Positions 44,531 to 53,642 of a stretch of 64,000 nt of DNA are shown piece by piece. The position numbers were made by a program, and so were the translations under genes. The notes beneath the pieces are model-generated. The model saw only the letters and a program-made list of their open reading frames with translations. It did not search any database and was not told where the DNA came from. Location of the stretch: the NCBI RefSeq assembly GCF_000698575.1, contig NZ_JFHD01000001.1, positions 558,001 through 622,000 of the forward strand. Direction: 5' to 3'. The stretch's first letter is position 1; each line of letters begins with the position of its first letter. This DNA comes from Caballeronia zhejiangensis (GTDB taxonomy: Bacteria; Pseudomonadota; Gammaproteobacteria; Burkholderiales; Burkholderiaceae).

Positions 44531-46426
44531 ATGACCACCTTCTCCGCGACGCCCGGACCCGAGGCGCAACTCGCCGCGCCCGGCTTCGGCCATGAGACCG
44601 TGCTCGCGCGCGGCCTCGCGCGCCTCATGCACTGGATCGAATACTTCTGCGCGGCCGTGCTCGCGGCCGATGTGATCGTGGTGTTCCTTTCGGTGATCTA
44701 CCGCTATTTCTTGCACGATCCGTTCGACTGGGCCGAGGAAGTCGCCGGCGCGCTGATGATCGTGCTCGTGTTCTTCGGCGCGGCCACCGTGCTCGGACGC
44801 AGCCAGCACGTCGGCGTCGACCTGTTTCGCGGCATGTTGCCGAGGCGCTGGCAACCCGCGCTCGTGCACATCGGACATTGGGTGATCGCGGGCGTCGCGG
44901 GCAATCTGTGCGTGTCGTCGTGTCTGCTGCTCGTCGATTCCTACGGCCAGATGACGCCGAGCGGCCTGCCCGCGTGGATCAACGTCTATCCGCTCGTGAT
45001 CGGCAGCGTCTTCATGACGGTCTTCGCGCTCGCCAACGCGCTGAACGGCGCGCGCAAGACCGTGCTCGGCACCCTCGCCGGCTGCGTGCTGCTCGCGGCA
45101 GCCGTGTTCGCGTGGAACGCATTCGTGCCCGCCCACGCGCTCAAGCCCGGCTTTCTGCTGATGGCCGGTTTCATCGGCGGGCTCGTGCTCGGCGTGCCGA
45201 TCGGCTTCGTGCTCGCGTTCTCGGCCCTGCTCTACTTCCTCGCCGAACCGACCCTGCCGATGCTCGTCTACTCGCAGCAAGTGATGGCCGGCACCGACCA
45301 CTTCGTGCTGCTCGCGATTCCGTTCTTCGTGCTGGCGGGCTTGCTGATGGAAACCAACGGCATGTCGTCGCGCCTGATCGAATTGCTGCTGCGCATCTTC
45401 GGGCGCGTGCGCGGCGGACTCGGCCTCATCACGATCATGGCGACGGCGTTCTTCTCGGGCGTATCCGGCTCCAAGCTCGCGGATATCGCGGCGGTCGGCG
45501 GCGTCGTCATGCCTGCCGTGCGCCAGAGCAAGGAAGATCCGAACGAAGCGGCGGCGCTTCTCGCGTGCAGCGCCGTGATGGCGGAGACCATTCCCCCATG
45601 CGTGAACATGATCATCATGGGCTTTGTCGCCAACATTTCGATCGCGGGGCTGTTTCTCGCGGGCGTCGTTCCGGCGGCGGTGTTGGCGGTGGCGCTCGCG
45701 ATCGTCGCGGTGATCTGCGGCCGGCGCATCAATCTCGCCGATGCGCTCACGAACCCGCGCAAGTGGCTGCCGCTCGCCGGCGGCGCGCTGGTCGCGCTCG
45801 TCATGATCACGATGATCGGCAAAGGCGTGACCTCGGGCATCGCGACATCGACGGAAGTGTCGGCTTTCGCCGTCGTGTATGCGTTGATCGTCGGCTGGAT
45901 CGCGTTTCGCGAGCTCACGCCGAAGTCGGTGGCGCGCGTGTTCGTGCGCTCCGCGTCGATGGCGAGCAGCATTCTGTTCATCGTGGCGGCGGCTTCGAGC
46001 GTGTCTTTCGCGCTGACCATCGAACAGATTCCCGCGCTCGTGTCCGATTCGATGATCGCCTTCGCGCATCAATACGGCCCGACGATGTTCCTGCTGCTGT
46101 CCGTGCTCATCATGATCGTGTTCGGCGCGGTGCTGGAAGGCGCGCCCGCGCTCATCATCTTCGGGCCGCTGCTCACGCCGATCGCGACGCAGCTCGGCAT
46201 CAACCCGCTGCACTTCGGCACGGTGATCGTCGTCGCAATGGGCCTCGGTCTCTTCTCGCCGCCGGTCGGGCTCGGGCTCTTCGCGACCTGCGCCATCACC
46301 GGCACGGAAATGAAAGCCGTCGCGCGTCCTATGCTCAAATATCTGCTGGTGCTGTTCATCGCACTGGTTGCGCTGATTCTGGTGCCGTCGTTTTCGTTGT
46401 GGTTGCCGACCCGGCTCGGCCTGTAG
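44531..46426 (+). CDS. TRAP transporter fused DctQM membrane protein
   Basis: A 631-residue protein in which the four-helix DctQ domain (about residues 20-200, with IYRYFLHDPFDWAEEVAGALM and SQHVGVDLF) is fused to the DctM channel domain (from about 215). DctM features are the LAIPFFVLAGLLMETNGMSSRLIEL helix, FFSGVSGSKLADIAAVGGVVMPAV and PPVGLGLFATCAITG. Sodium- or proton-driven import is expected. ATG 44531 with an upstream AGAGG is preferred to the TTG at 44495, which overlaps the dctP stop. Confidence 0.9.
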   Translation: MTTFSATPGPEAQLAAPGFGHETVLARGLARLMHWIEYFCAAVLAADVIVVFLSVIYRYFLHDPFDWAEEVAGALMIVLVFFGAATVLGRSQHVGVDLFRGMLPRRWQPALVHIGHWVIAGVAGNLCVSSCLLLVDSYGQMTPSGLPAWINVYPLVIGSVFMTVFALANALNGARKTVLGTLAGCVLLAAAVFAWNAFVPAHALKPGFLLMAGFIGGLVLGVPIGFVLAFSALLYFLAEPTLPMLVYSQQVMAGTDHFVLLAIPFFVLAGLLMETNGMSSRLIELLLRIFGRVRGGLGLITIMATAFFSGVSGSKLADIAAVGGVVMPAVRQSKEDPNEAAALLACSAVMAETIPPCVNMIIMGFVANISIAGLFLAGVVPAAVLAVALAIVAVICGRRINLADALTNPRKWLPLAGGALVALVMITMIGKGVTSGIATSTEVSAFAVVYALIVGWIAFRELTPKSVARVFVRSASMASSILFIVAAASSVSFALTIEQIPALVSDSMIAFAHQYGPTMFLLLSVLIMIVFGAVLEGAPALIIFGPLLTPIATQLGINPLHFGTVIVVAMGLGLFSPPVGLGLFATCAITGTEMKAVARPMLKYLLVLFIALVALILVPSFSLWLPTRLGL

Positions 46427-46433
46427 CCGGCAG

Positions 46434-47507
46434 ATGTCAAACCTTATGAGCACCATTCAGGATGTCGCCCGCGAGGCCGGTGTGTCCGTAAGCACGGTAT
46501 CCAACGTGCTGAACGGCCGCACCGACCAGATGCGCCAGGAAACGCTCGCACGCGTGCAGGCCGCGATGAACGCGCTGCAATACCGTCCGAGCACGCTTGC
46601 GCGTCAGTTGAAGACAGGGCAGACGCCGATCATCGGACTGCTGGTGCCATCGATCGCCAATCCGATGTACGGCTATATCGCGCGCGAAGTGGAAACGTAT
46701 GCGCAGGAGCGCTACGGCTATCGCGTGATGATCGGCAACACGTATCGCGATCCGGCGAAGGAAGCGTCGTTCTTCGAGGACTTGCTCTCGCAAGGCGTGC
46801 GGCGCGTGATCGTGATCTCGTCGCTCGCGAACGAGCGGCATCTGGAAACCGCCGTCGAGCGCGGCATGGTCGTCGTGAGCTACGACCGGCGCGCGACCGA
46901 AGGCGAAGCGACGCGCGTCGAGCACGTCACGCCCGACAACTTCGAAGCGGCGCGCATCGCGACGCGGCATCTCATCGAACATGGCCATAAGCGGCTCGCC
47001 TTCGCCACGCTGACCGGCGTGACGATGAGCCGGCGCGACAAGATCAACGGCTTTCTTTCCGCCGCAAACGATGCAGGTCTCGCGCAGACGGCGCGCGTGC
47101 TCGATAGCGGCCCGGTGAACGAATACGGCGATTCGATGATCGCCGAAAACGGCCGCGCGCTCGCGCGTCTGCTCGCGCAGGACGATGCGCGCCCGACCGG
47201 CATCGTCGCCGTCAACGATCTGATGGCCCTCGGCCTGATGGCGGGTTTGCGCGAGTGCGGCTTGCGCGTGCCGGAAGACGTGTCGATCGTCGGCATGGAC
47301 GGACATTTTCTGGCGGCGATCTCGAATCCCGCGCTCACGACCGTGCAGCTTCCCGTGCCCGCCATGGCCGCCGCGATGGTCGAGCGCGCGATGCGTCCAC
47401 ACGACGAACCCATGCCGGCATCGGAGCAGGCGCTGTTCACGGATATCACGCTGGTGGAGCGCGAGTCGGTCGCCGCGCCCGCGAAACGAATCAGGACGAG
47501 GACATGA
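46434..47507 (+). CDS. LacI-family transcriptional regulator of the TRAP operon
   Basis: A 357-residue regulator with the LacI helix-turn-helix STIQDVAREAGVSVSTVSNVL (residues 6-26), hinge YRPSTLARQLKTGQ and a ribose-binding-like effector domain (IIGLLVPSIANPMYGYIAREVE, TGIVAVNDLMALGLMAGLRE). The gene starts eight bases after the transporter stop and overlaps the following dehydrogenase start as ATGA, so it is inside the operon it probably controls through the operator at 43360. ATG 46446 is an alternative start. Confidence 0.9.
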   Translation: MSNLMSTIQDVAREAGVSVSTVSNVLNGRTDQMRQETLARVQAAMNALQYRPSTLARQLKTGQTPIIGLLVPSIANPMYGYIAREVETYAQERYGYRVMIGNTYRDPAKEASFFEDLLSQGVRRVIVISSLANERHLETAVERGMVVVSYDRRATEGEATRVEHVTPDNFEAARIATRHLIEHGHKRLAFATLTGVTMSRRDKINGFLSAANDAGLAQTARVLDSGPVNEYGDSMIAENGRALARLLAQDDARPTGIVAVNDLMALGLMAGLRECGLRVPEDVSIVGMDGHFLAAISNPALTTVQLPVPAMAAAMVERAMRPHDEPMPASEQALFTDITLVERESVAAPAKRIRTRT

Positions 47508-48511
47508 ACAAGGTATTCGTGAGTCATCCCCGGCACATGCTGGATCATTACTTCGGCGCACGCGCTTCGGCTGCGCTCGCGGCGTTCGCGGACGTCGCGT
47601 ACAACACTGAAGATCGCGAGCTGACGACCGCCGAACTCGCCGATGCCGCGCGCGATGCCGATGTCATCATCGCGTACCGGCAAACGCCCGCGCCGCGCGC
47701 CTTGTTCGAGGCGCTGCCGAAGCTCGCCGCGTTCGTGCGCTGCGCGGTGGATATTCGCACCGTCGATGTCGATGCCGCCAGCGAGCTCGGCGTGCTCGTC
47801 ACGCAGGCGAGCGCGGGCTTCGTGCCGTCCGTGTCGGAGTGGGTGATCGGCGCCATGCTCGATCTCGCGCGCGGCACGACCGCGTATGCGGAGGCTTATC
47901 ATCGCCACGAAGCGCCCGCGCCGATGATGGGCCGCGAGTTGCGCGGCAGCACGTTCGGTGTGATCGGCTATGGACAGATTTCGCGCTATCTTTGCGATCT
48001 GGCGCTGGCATTCGGCATGCGCGTCGTCGTGTCCGATCCTTACGCGACGATCGACGATACGCGGCTTCATCAAACCGGCTTCGATGACTTGCTCGCGCAG
48101 TCGGACTTCGTCGTGTGCCTCGCGCCGGCCAATGCGCAGACGGCGAATCTGATGAACGCGCGCGCCTTCGCCGCGATGAAGCGCGGCGCGTACTTCATCA
48201 ACGCCGCGCGCGGTGAACTCGTCGATGATGACGCGCTGCTCGATGCGCTCGAGCGCGGCCATCTCGCGGGATGCGCGCTCGATGTCGGACGCGCGGCCGA
48301 TCAGATGCCCGCGCCGGTGCTCGCGGCGCATCCGCGCGTGATCGCGGCGCCGCATGTCGGCGGGCTGACGCCGGGCGCGATCGAGCATCAATCGATGGAA
48401 ACGGTCGCACAAACGCAAGCGCTGTTCGAAGGCCGCGTGCCCGCGGGCGCGGTGAACGCGGCGCAAGCGTTCCGTCTCGCCGGTTTCGATGTGCAGGAGC
48501 ACGCGCGATGA
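47504..48511 (+). CDS. D-isomer-specific 2-hydroxyacid dehydrogenase family protein, variant active site
   Basis: A 335-residue NAD-dependent dehydrogenase. The dinucleotide-binding segment GSTFGVIGYGQISRYLCDLA, the Arg-bearing NAARGELVDDDALLDAL and the His-bearing APHVGGLTPGA are clear. The usual catalytic Glu motif (DVFxxEP) reads DVGRAADQMPAP, so the Glu is replaced, which may alter His activation or substrate. Its start overlaps the LacI-type stop and its stop overlaps the next gene, both as ATGA. It probably acts on a hydroxy or oxo acid brought in by the TRAP system. Confidence 0.84.
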   Translation: MNKVFVSHPRHMLDHYFGARASAALAAFADVAYNTEDRELTTAELADAARDADVIIAYRQTPAPRALFEALPKLAAFVRCAVDIRTVDVDAASELGVLVTQASAGFVPSVSEWVIGAMLDLARGTTAYAEAYHRHEAPAPMMGRELRGSTFGVIGYGQISRYLCDLALAFGMRVVVSDPYATIDDTRLHQTGFDDLLAQSDFVVCLAPANAQTANLMNARAFAAMKRGAYFINAARGELVDDDALLDALERGHLAGCALDVGRAADQMPAPVLAAHPRVIAAPHVGGLTPGAIEHQSMETVAQTQALFEGRVPAGAVNAAQAFRLAGFDVQEHAR

Positions 48512-49311
48512 AACTCGAAGGCGCTTGCGACTGCCACATTCACGTCTACGAAGCAGGCTATCCGCTCGCCAAGACCGCGACGTTCGCGCCGCCGCCCGCG
48601 CCCGCATCGGCGTATCGGGACGTGCAGCGCACGCTGGGCTTTTCGCGCGCGATCGTCGTGCAGCCGACCGGGTATGGCTTCGACAATCGCTGCACGCTCG
48701 CGGCCATCGCGCAACTGGGCGACGGCGCGCGCGGCATCGCGGTGGTCCCGCCGGATATCGGCGATGACGAACTGCAGCGTCTGCACGATGCGGGCATTCG
48801 CGGCGTGCGCTTCATGATGCTGCCGGGCGGCGTGCTGCCGTGGGACGCACTCGCGGACATCTCGGCGCGCATTGCACCGCTCGGCTGGAACATCAACCTT
48901 CAGCTCGACGGCCACACGCTGCCGCAGCACGAAGCGATGCTCGCGCGTTTGCCGTCGAATCTCGTCATCGATCATCTCGGCAAGTTCCTTGCGCCGGTCA
49001 CATCGCAAAGCGATGGATTCGCGTCGCTGTGCCGCCTGCTCGACGGGCCGCGTTGCTGGATCAAGCTGTCCGCGCCGTATGAAAGCTCGCGCACCGGCGC
49101 GCCCGATTTCGACGACGTGTCCTGGCTCGTGCGCGCGATATCGGCGCGTTTTCCCGAGCGCGGCGTGTGGGCGTCGAACTGGCCGCATCCGAACGTCAAG
49201 CCCGTTCCGGACGACGCGCGCATGCTCGACTGGACGATGCGGCTCGTGGAAAGCGACGCGGTTCGCCGCAAGATACTCGTCGATAATCCCGCTGAGTTGT
49301 ATCGGTTCTAG
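48508..49311 (+). CDS. Amidohydrolase-family TIM-barrel hydrolase/lactonase
   Basis: A 267-residue metal-dependent hydrolase resembling 2-pyrone-4,6-dicarboxylate lactonase and sugar-lactonase-type amidohydrolases. It has the N-terminal HxH metal motif (CDCHIHVYE), VVQPTGYGFDN, GIRGVRFMMLPGGVL, NLVIDHLGKF, and a late WASNWPHPN with the Asn/His positions of this subgroup. ATGA overlap with the dehydrogenase stop. It closes the TRAP operon, so the pathway would hydrolyse a lactone or cyclic acid. Confidence 0.82.
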   Translation: MKLEGACDCHIHVYEAGYPLAKTATFAPPPAPASAYRDVQRTLGFSRAIVVQPTGYGFDNRCTLAAIAQLGDGARGIAVVPPDIGDDELQRLHDAGIRGVRFMMLPGGVLPWDALADISARIAPLGWNINLQLDGHTLPQHEAMLARLPSNLVIDHLGKFLAPVTSQSDGFASLCRLLDGPRCWIKLSAPYESSRTGAPDFDDVSWLVRAISARFPERGVWASNWPHPNVKPVPDDARMLDWTMRLVESDAVRRKILVDNPAELYRF

Positions 49312-49317
49312 CGACCG

Positions 49318-50307
49318 CTATGCGACCCCGCTGACGTAACTGATCTCGCGTTTCTCGGACGTCAGCACGCGAATGGGCGTGCCCGCGATCCATGCGCGAA
49401 TGTTTTCGACAGACTCGCCGTAGTAGATGCGATAAGAGTCATCGGTGACATAACCGATGTGCGATGTCGCGATCACGTTATCCATCGATCGGAACGGATG
49501 ATCGGCGGGCAACGGCTCCTGATCGAAAACATCGAGCGCGGCGGCCGCGATTCGTTTCGCGGTCAACGCATCGATCAGCGCGCGTTCGTTGACGATCGGT
49601 CCGCGTGCCGTGTTCACGAGCAGCGCGTGCGATTGCATCGTCGCGAGCTCCTTCTCGCCGATGAGATCGCGCGTGCGCTCCGATAGCCGCACATGAATCG
49701 AAACGATATCGCTCGATGCGAGCAATTCTTCCTTCGACACGTAGCGCGCGCCGAATTTCGCGGCGGACTCCTGCGTCATGTTCTGACTCCATGCGATGGC
49801 GTGCATCCCGAAAGCCTGCGCGACTCGCGCGGTCGCGCCGCCGGTATAGCCGAGTCCTATCAGTCCGATGGTCTTGCCGTGCAGATCGCCGCCCACCGAC
49901 ACCTGCCAGCCTCCCCTTCTGAACGATGCCACTTCGCTCGGGATGTGCCGCGTCGCGGCGAGAATGAGCGCCCATGCAAGCTCGGCGGCGGCCGTCGGCG
50001 ACGATGCCGTGCCGCATACGGCAATGCCGAGTTCATCGGCGGCTTCGATATCGATGGCTGCATTCCACGGCCCCGTGCTTGCCAGCAATTTCAGATTCGG
50101 CAATCGCGAAAGCACGCTGCGCGTGAACCATGTGCGCTCGCGCATCACGCAAAGAATGTCGTAGGGTCGAAGACGTTCGACCAGTTCGTTCTCGTCGCGG
50201 ATAGGGTCCGTGAAAACGGTAATGTCCGCGTGTTCGCGCAAGCTGTTCCACTCGCCGAAGCGAAGCGCGGTGTTCTGGAAGTCATCGAGAATGGCGATGT
50301 TATGCAT
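49318..50307 (-). CDS. D-2-hydroxyacid dehydrogenase family protein
   Basis: A 329-residue NAD-dependent dehydrogenase of the phosphoglycerate dehydrogenase-like family. It carries DLHGKTIGLIGLGYTGGATARVA for NAD, Arg in LLVNTARGPIVNE, Glu in DVFDQEPLPADHPF and the catalytic His in ATSHIGYVT, so the catalytic set is intact, unlike the paralogue at 47504. Start ATG 50307; a longer frame across the MFS gene is an artefact. It follows the MFS gene by five bases on the same strand. Confidence 0.86.
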   Translation of the reverse strand: MHNIAILDDFQNTALRFGEWNSLREHADITVFTDPIRDENELVERLRPYDILCVMRERTWFTRSVLSRLPNLKLLASTGPWNAAIDIEAADELGIAVCGTASSPTAAAELAWALILAATRHIPSEVASFRRGGWQVSVGGDLHGKTIGLIGLGYTGGATARVAQAFGMHAIAWSQNMTQESAAKFGARYVSKEELLASSDIVSIHVRLSERTRDLIGEKELATMQSHALLVNTARGPIVNERALIDALTAKRIAAAALDVFDQEPLPADHPFRSMDNVIATSHIGYVTDDSYRIYYGESVENIRAWIAGTPIRVLTSEKREISYVSGVA

Positions 50308-50312
50308 AGGGT

Positions 50313-51701
50313 TCACTCTGTTCCTGCCGTCAGCGCGGCGCGCGCCTGCGTTTCGGTATGACGTTTGAAGCCGAGCAGCATCACGAGAATGCCCGCGACG
50401 AGTATCGCCGTCATCACGTAGAGGCCGCTGACGAGCGTTCCCGTCGCGGTCTTCAGCCATCCGATGACGAAGGGACTGCAAAAGCCGCTCAACAAGCCGA
50501 TGCAATTGACGAACGCGATGCTCGTCGCCGCCGCCGGCGATCCGTTCAGATAATCCGCTGCGAGCGACCAGATCAGCACGTTGGTCGCGAAGATGCCGAC
50601 GCAGGCCACCGTCAGCAACGCAACGGTCAACGCGGGCGAGTTGGTCGGATGCGAAACCATCAACAACGCGGCAGCGCCGATGAAACCCGAGATCGCCGCA
50701 TGCCAACGGCGTTCGAGCATGCGATCCGAGCTTCGGCTTATCGTGACCATCCCGATCGCGCCCATTCCGTACGGTATGACGGAAAGCCATCCGAGCAGCG
50801 AAAGATTCGTAATGCCCGAGTCTTTCATGACGGTCGGAAGCCAGAACGTCACTGAATACGTGCCGCAAACGAAGGCAAAATCGATGAACGCGAGCATATA
50901 GACTTTCGGATCCGCGAGCGCCTCGGCGAGCTTCGCGTGACCGTGTTGCCCTGCCCTTCGCTTTCGTTCCATCTCGACATCGAAACCTTGGCGAAGCACG
51001 CCCTTCTCCGCTTCGGTGAGCCATTTCGCTTTGTCGATGTTGTCGTCCAGCAGCATCAGCGTGACGAGACCGAGCACGACCGCCGGCAATGCCTCGACGA
51101 TATAAAGCCATTGCCATCCGGCGAGATGGGCGACGTTCGCGAGGCTCGTCATCGCCCAACCGGAGACCGGACCGCCGACAAGACCCGCGACCGGAAATCC
51201 GACCATGAAGCACGCGATGATGACACCGCGCCGTCTCTCCGGAAACCACGAGCTCAGATAGAAGATGACGCCGGGAAAGAAGCCCGCTTCGAACACGCCG
51301 AGCAGCAGACGCACGATATAAAACTGCGTGACGTTCGTGACGAACGCGGAGCATGCCCCGACGATGCCCCAGCAGATCATGATGCGCGCGATGGTCTTCT
51401 TCGCGCCCATGCGCCGGAGCAGCATCGCGCTCGGCACTTCGAGCAGACAGTACGAGAGAAAGAAGATGCCTGCGCCGAGGCCGTACACGCTGTCGCTGAA
51501 ACCGAGCGCGTCCTGCATCTGCAACTTCGCAAAGCCGACATTGATGCGATCCAGAAACGCGACGACGTAGCACACGAAAAGCAAGGGCACGATGCGCAGC
51601 GTGACGCGCCAGTAGAGCGCCCGCTCATGCGCGAGTGCGGTGGAAGGAACTTGCGAAGAATCGGCTGACGCCGGATCGGATTCCACAACGGACGGGTTCA
51701 C
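50313..51701 (-). CDS. MFS transporter, ACS family
   Basis: A 462-residue carrier (LFVCYVVAFLDRINVGFAKLQM, SYCLLEVPSAMLLRRMGAKKTIARIMICWG, LGVFEAGFFPGVIFYLSSWFP) of the anion:cation symporter family, related to tartrate, phthalate and 4-hydroxyphenylacetate carriers. Start is GTG 51701 with GGAGAG upstream. It is co-transcribed with the 2-hydroxyacid dehydrogenase. A conserved promoter element about 110 bases upstream is shared with the hydantoinase operon. Confidence 0.86.
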   Translation of the reverse strand: MNPSVVESDPASADSSQVPSTALAHERALYWRVTLRIVPLLFVCYVVAFLDRINVGFAKLQMQDALGFSDSVYGLGAGIFFLSYCLLEVPSAMLLRRMGAKKTIARIMICWGIVGACSAFVTNVTQFYIVRLLLGVFEAGFFPGVIFYLSSWFPERRRGVIIACFMVGFPVAGLVGGPVSGWAMTSLANVAHLAGWQWLYIVEALPAVVLGLVTLMLLDDNIDKAKWLTEAEKGVLRQGFDVEMERKRRAGQHGHAKLAEALADPKVYMLAFIDFAFVCGTYSVTFWLPTVMKDSGITNLSLLGWLSVIPYGMGAIGMVTISRSSDRMLERRWHAAISGFIGAAALLMVSHPTNSPALTVALLTVACVGIFATNVLIWSLAADYLNGSPAAATSIAFVNCIGLLSGFCSPFVIGWLKTATGTLVSGLYVMTAILVAGILVMLLGFKRHTETQARAALTAGTE

Positions 51702-51792
51702 TCGCGCTCTCCATGATTGACGGCGTGGGCCACGATTCGAGCAATGGAGCCAGTCTAAGAAACATCGATAGACGCGGATAGTGAAAAGATCA

Positions 51793-51833
51793 GATCAGGT
51801 GAGACGCGCGGGTTATATCGGTGATAACCAGTA
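51793..51833. promoter_or_regulatory. Shared promoter element, copy A (LysR-type box)
   Basis: GATCAGGTGAGACG, five variable bases, then GTTATATCGGTGATAACCAG and TA. The same 41-base arrangement recurs at 60953-60993, identical outside the five-base spacer. The core TATATCGGTGATA is a T-N11-A box within TTAT/ATAA arms. It lies between the MFS/dehydrogenase operon and the alpha/beta hydrolase gene. Confidence 0.75.
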
Positions 51834-51926
51834 AGCAGCGGCGATAGTTGCATGCGTAACCGGTTGCGTGGCCGCGCTATCTCTGAGACGATTTGTGCAT
51901 TCGTGCACATCGATCAGGAGACCGAC

Positions 51927-52679
51927 TTGAAGAGCAGTCCACGGAACGACACGCAGTTCAACTTCGTCCTGATTCACGGCGCATGGCATGGCGGCTGGGT
52001 CTGGCGCTTCGTCGCGGATGAACTGATCGCGCGTGGTCATCGCGTCGTCGCGCCGACCATGACCGGACTCGGCGAGCGCCATCATCTGATTGAGTCGGTC
52101 ACGTCGCTCGATGTGAACATCGAGGATATCGTCAACGTCATCGAGGCGGAGGAATTGAACGGCGTCGTGCTGGTCGGCCATAGTTATGGCGGACTCGTCG
52201 CGTCGGGCGTCGCCGATCGCATCGCGCACACGCTGCGCACCATCGTCTTCCTCGACAGCCTGCTCGCGCAAAGCGGCCAGTCCGCGTTCGATGTGCTGCC
52301 CGCAAGCGTCGTCGATGAGCGCATGGCATCGGTCGGCGCAAGCGGCCAGGCAATCGCGATGCCCGTCAACGGACTGAAAGGCACCGGCATTCCGGACGAT
52401 CATCCGCTTGCCGAGTGGGTTCAACGGCGGCTCACGCCCCATCCGCTCGCGACCTACACCACGCCGCTTCAACTCCAATCGCCGCTCGGCAATGGCCTGC
52501 CCTGCACTTACGTGCACTGCGCGAATCCTTCATACGACACGCTCGCGCCGGTGCGCGAGCATGTCAAATCGCAATGCCCGGATTGGGGCTGGGAGCGCAT
52601 CGACACCGGCCATGACGCGATGGTGCTCGCGCCCGGCCTGCTCGCCGATCTGCTGGAACGGCTCGCGGCGGCATCCTGA
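51927..52679 (+). CDS. Alpha/beta hydrolase, esterase-like
   Basis: A 250-residue hydrolase resembling the plant methylesterase/hydroxynitrile lyase branch of the alpha/beta fold. HGAWHGGWVWRFVADEL supplies the oxyanion region, GHSYGG the nucleophilic Ser, and DTGHDAMV the catalytic His near the end. Start TTG 51927 is preferred, since AGGAG lies six bases upstream; a longer frame from 51852 adds residues without family similarity. It is divergent from the MFS/dehydrogenase operon and could release an acid from an ester for that operon. Confidence 0.8.
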   Translation: MKSSPRNDTQFNFVLIHGAWHGGWVWRFVADELIARGHRVVAPTMTGLGERHHLIESVTSLDVNIEDIVNVIEAEELNGVVLVGHSYGGLVASGVADRIAHTLRTIVFLDSLLAQSGQSAFDVLPASVVDERMASVGASGQAIAMPVNGLKGTGIPDDHPLAEWVQRRLTPHPLATYTTPLQLQSPLGNGLPCTYVHCANPSYDTLAPVREHVKSQCPDWGWERIDTGHDAMVLAPGLLADLLERLAAAS

Positions 52680-52693
52680 GCCGCTGACTGAAG

Positions 52694-53629
52694 TTACGCG
52701 GCGACGGCCTCGCGAGCGACGAAGGTCGCGGGTAGTCCCGCGCGGGCGATCGCGCCCGTGAACGGCTCGCCCGGCAACCATGCGGCGATCGTCTCGCGTA
52801 TCGCCAGCAGCTTGTTTATCTCGATGCCCGTGCGCAAGCCCTGCGCTTCGAGCATGAACACCGTGTCCTCGGTATTGATGTTGCCCGTCGCGTTGGGCGC
52901 GAACGGACAGCCGCCGAGCCCGCCGAGCGATGCATCGAAAGCACGCACGCCTGCATCGAGCGCAGCCATGACATTGGCGAGGCCCAGCCCGCGCGTATCG
53001 TGGAAGTGACAGGCGACGGGCACCGCTCCCGCAAGCGACATGACCTGCCGCATCAGCGCGCGCACTTGCGCGGGATTCGCATAGCCGACCGTATCGGCGA
53101 TGGTGATCTCCTGCGCGCCCGCATCGATGAGCGTCTCGACGAGTTCGAGCACCGTGCGTTCATCGACCTTGCCCGCGATCGTGCAGCCGAACGCGGTCGC
53201 CACGCCCGCGCCGAGCACGACATCGCGATTCAGTTCGTCACGCGCCGCCGCGATGCGCTCGAAGTCCGCGACCGATTCCGCCGTGCTGCGCCGCACGTTC
53301 TTCAGGTTGTGCTCGTTGCTCGCGGAGAGCACGTAATGCACCTTGTTCAGCCCCACATCGAATGCACGTTGCGCGCCTTTCAGATTCGGCACCAGTGCCG
53401 CTGCATGAAGACCGTCGATGGCAAGCGCGCCTGCCGCGACCTCGACCGCATCCGCGAATTGCGGCACGACTTTCGGCGGCACGAACGACGTCACTTCGAT
53501 ATCGACCACGCCCGCATCGACCATGCGCGCGCACCATTCGAGCTTTTGCCCGCTCGTGAGGATCGTTCGCACCATCTGCAAGCCATCGCGCAAGCCCACT
53601 TCGCGAATCTGCACGTCTCTTTCTTTCAT
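52694..53629 (-). CDS. Hydroxymethylglutaryl-CoA lyase family protein
   Basis: A 311-residue DRE-TIM metallolyase. The start VQIREVGLRDGLQ places catalytic Arg14 and Asp15; CHFHDTRGLGLAN gives the His metal ligands; GGLGGCPFAPNATGN holds the catalytic Cys loop, then INTEDTVFML. It would cleave a 3-hydroxy-3-methyl-type acyl-CoA to acetyl-CoA and an oxo acid. Start ATG 53629 with GGAG five bases upstream; the longer frame is not supported. Last gene of the hydantoinase operon, 13 bases after the MFS gene. Confidence 0.87.
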   Translation of the reverse strand: MKERDVQIREVGLRDGLQMVRTILTSGQKLEWCARMVDAGVVDIEVTSFVPPKVVPQFADAVEVAAGALAIDGLHAAALVPNLKGAQRAFDVGLNKVHYVLSASNEHNLKNVRRSTAESVADFERIAAARDELNRDVVLGAGVATAFGCTIAGKVDERTVLELVETLIDAGAQEITIADTVGYANPAQVRALMRQVMSLAGAVPVACHFHDTRGLGLANVMAALDAGVRAFDASLGGLGGCPFAPNATGNINTEDTVFMLEAQGLRTGIEINKLLAIRETIAAWLPGEPFTGAIARAGLPATFVAREAVAA

Positions 53630-53642
53630 GTCTGCTCCGGTT

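Noticed and set aside
44369..46456. Very long minus-strand frame opposite the TRAP membrane gene
   Set aside because: His/Arg/Asp-rich translation with no domain, typical of the antisense frame of a GC-rich membrane-protein gene. Similar shadows at 70-1575 and 13069-14844 were dismissed for the same reason.
49318..51573. A 751-codon frame joining the dehydrogenase and the MFS region
   Set aside because: The upstream part is an out-of-frame reading of the MFS gene; the dehydrogenase starts at ATG 50307 with a normal N-terminus.
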